This document shows, piece after piece, positions 40,465-40,653 of a stretch of 40,653 bases of DNA (position 1 is its first letter; every line of letters begins with the position of its first letter). A program made the position numbers and the translations under genes. This DNA comes from an uncultured Akkermansia sp. (GTDB lineage: Bacteria; Verrucomicrobiota; Verrucomicrobiia; Verrucomicrobiales; Akkermansiaceae), in assembly GCA_947631435.1 (NCBI GenBank), contig CANRLM010000014.1, positions 1 through 40,653 of the forward strand. Direction: 5' to 3'. The notes beneath the pieces are model-generated. The model ran no database searches. It saw only the letters and a list, made by a program, of their open reading frames with translations, and had not been told where the DNA came from.

Positions 40465-40653
40465 TTATTTCCAGAATTGCTCCGACTTAGTGTCTCGGAG
40501 TGGGGCGGTGTAGCGTGAGCGCAGCAGCTCGGTGCTGCGATGCCCCATCTCCAGCTGCAACGCCGGCAGATCCCGGAAGTACTGCGCGTGGTAGCTGGCA
40601 AAGGTGTGCCGCAGCGTGTCCGGTCTCCAGCTCATAAACCCGGCCGCGCGGCG
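40465..40653 (-). CDS. tyrosine recombinase, C-terminal part (cut by window edge)
   Basis: The last 62 residues of a site-specific recombinase are seen. TLRHTFASYHAQYF holds the catalytic Arg and the H-x-x-R pattern, MGHRSTELLRSRYTA carries the second His and the nucleophilic Tyr, and the chain ends SEQFWK. The N-terminal part is outside the window. The spacing fits phage-type integrases rather than XerC/XerD of the housekeeping kind, but this is a guess. It converges on purQ, so an integrated element may begin here. Confidence 0.8.
   Translation of the reverse strand, partial: RRAAGFMSWRPDTLRHTFASYHAQYFRDLPALQLEMGHRSTELLRSRYTAPLRDTKSEQFWK

Noticed and set aside
1..40653. CRISPR array, toxin-antitoxin pair or anti-phage system
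   Set aside because: No regularly spaced repeats were seen, and no gene resembles a known defence component except the lone methyltransferase, which has no partner.

Overview
This 40.7 kb window is bacterial chromosome. The gene content points to an anaerobic, host-associated member of the Verrucomicrobiota, perhaps Akkermansiaceae or a relative. The clues are a class III (oxygen-sensitive) ribonucleotide reductase, a GH110-like alpha-1,3-galactosidase of the kind used on mucin and blood-group glycans, a divergent FtsZ, and a serA cluster that includes a DUF1015 gene. The taxonomic call is inference from gene content; no marker tree was made. Few start codons have a clear Shine-Dalgarno sequence. 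nrdD, metE and tonB are the exceptions.

Left part (1-4.7 kb): a broken ISL3-type transposase gene, flanked by short dispersed repeats, lies next to an anaerobic ribonucleotide reductase cluster on the minus strand (nrdD, a 70-residue glycyl-radical polypeptide, nrdG). NrdD is split: the catalytic chain ends after its zinc site, and the glycyl-radical segment is a separate small gene. Two hairpins, one a canonical terminator, separate the radical subunit from the activase. Upstream of nrdD are NrdR-box-like sites, a promoter and a leader that can fold into a three-stem structure.

Plus-strand block (4.7-16.5 kb): an Aas-like acyl/AMP ligase with a worn acyltransferase domain; three secreted helical proteins of unknown role; a secreted GH110-like galactosidase; then DUF1015, an orphan adenine DNA methyltransferase, serA, manC and ruvX, all tightly spaced.

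Minus-strand block (16.5-27.5 kb): a MauE/DoxX-like membrane protein, xth and a RecS-like RecQ; tRNA-Glu(CTC) with its own promoter and terminator; two exported proteins, one with a transglutaminase-like core and a discoidin-like C-terminus; and ftsA-ftsZ. A low-molecular-weight phosphotyrosine phosphatase gene on the plus strand overlaps the 3' end of ftsZ by 20 bp.

Right part (27.8-40.6 kb): a LysR regulator resembling streptococcal MtaR/MetR precedes metE, and a MET-box-like palindrome lies between them. A cobalamin riboswitch then precedes a three-gene operon (BtuB-like receptor, family-5 solute-binding protein, TonB). So B12-independent methionine synthesis sits beside B12 uptake. A purC-purS-like-purL-purQ operon follows. 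The window ends inside a tyrosine recombinase gene that converges on purQ, probably the edge of an integrated element.
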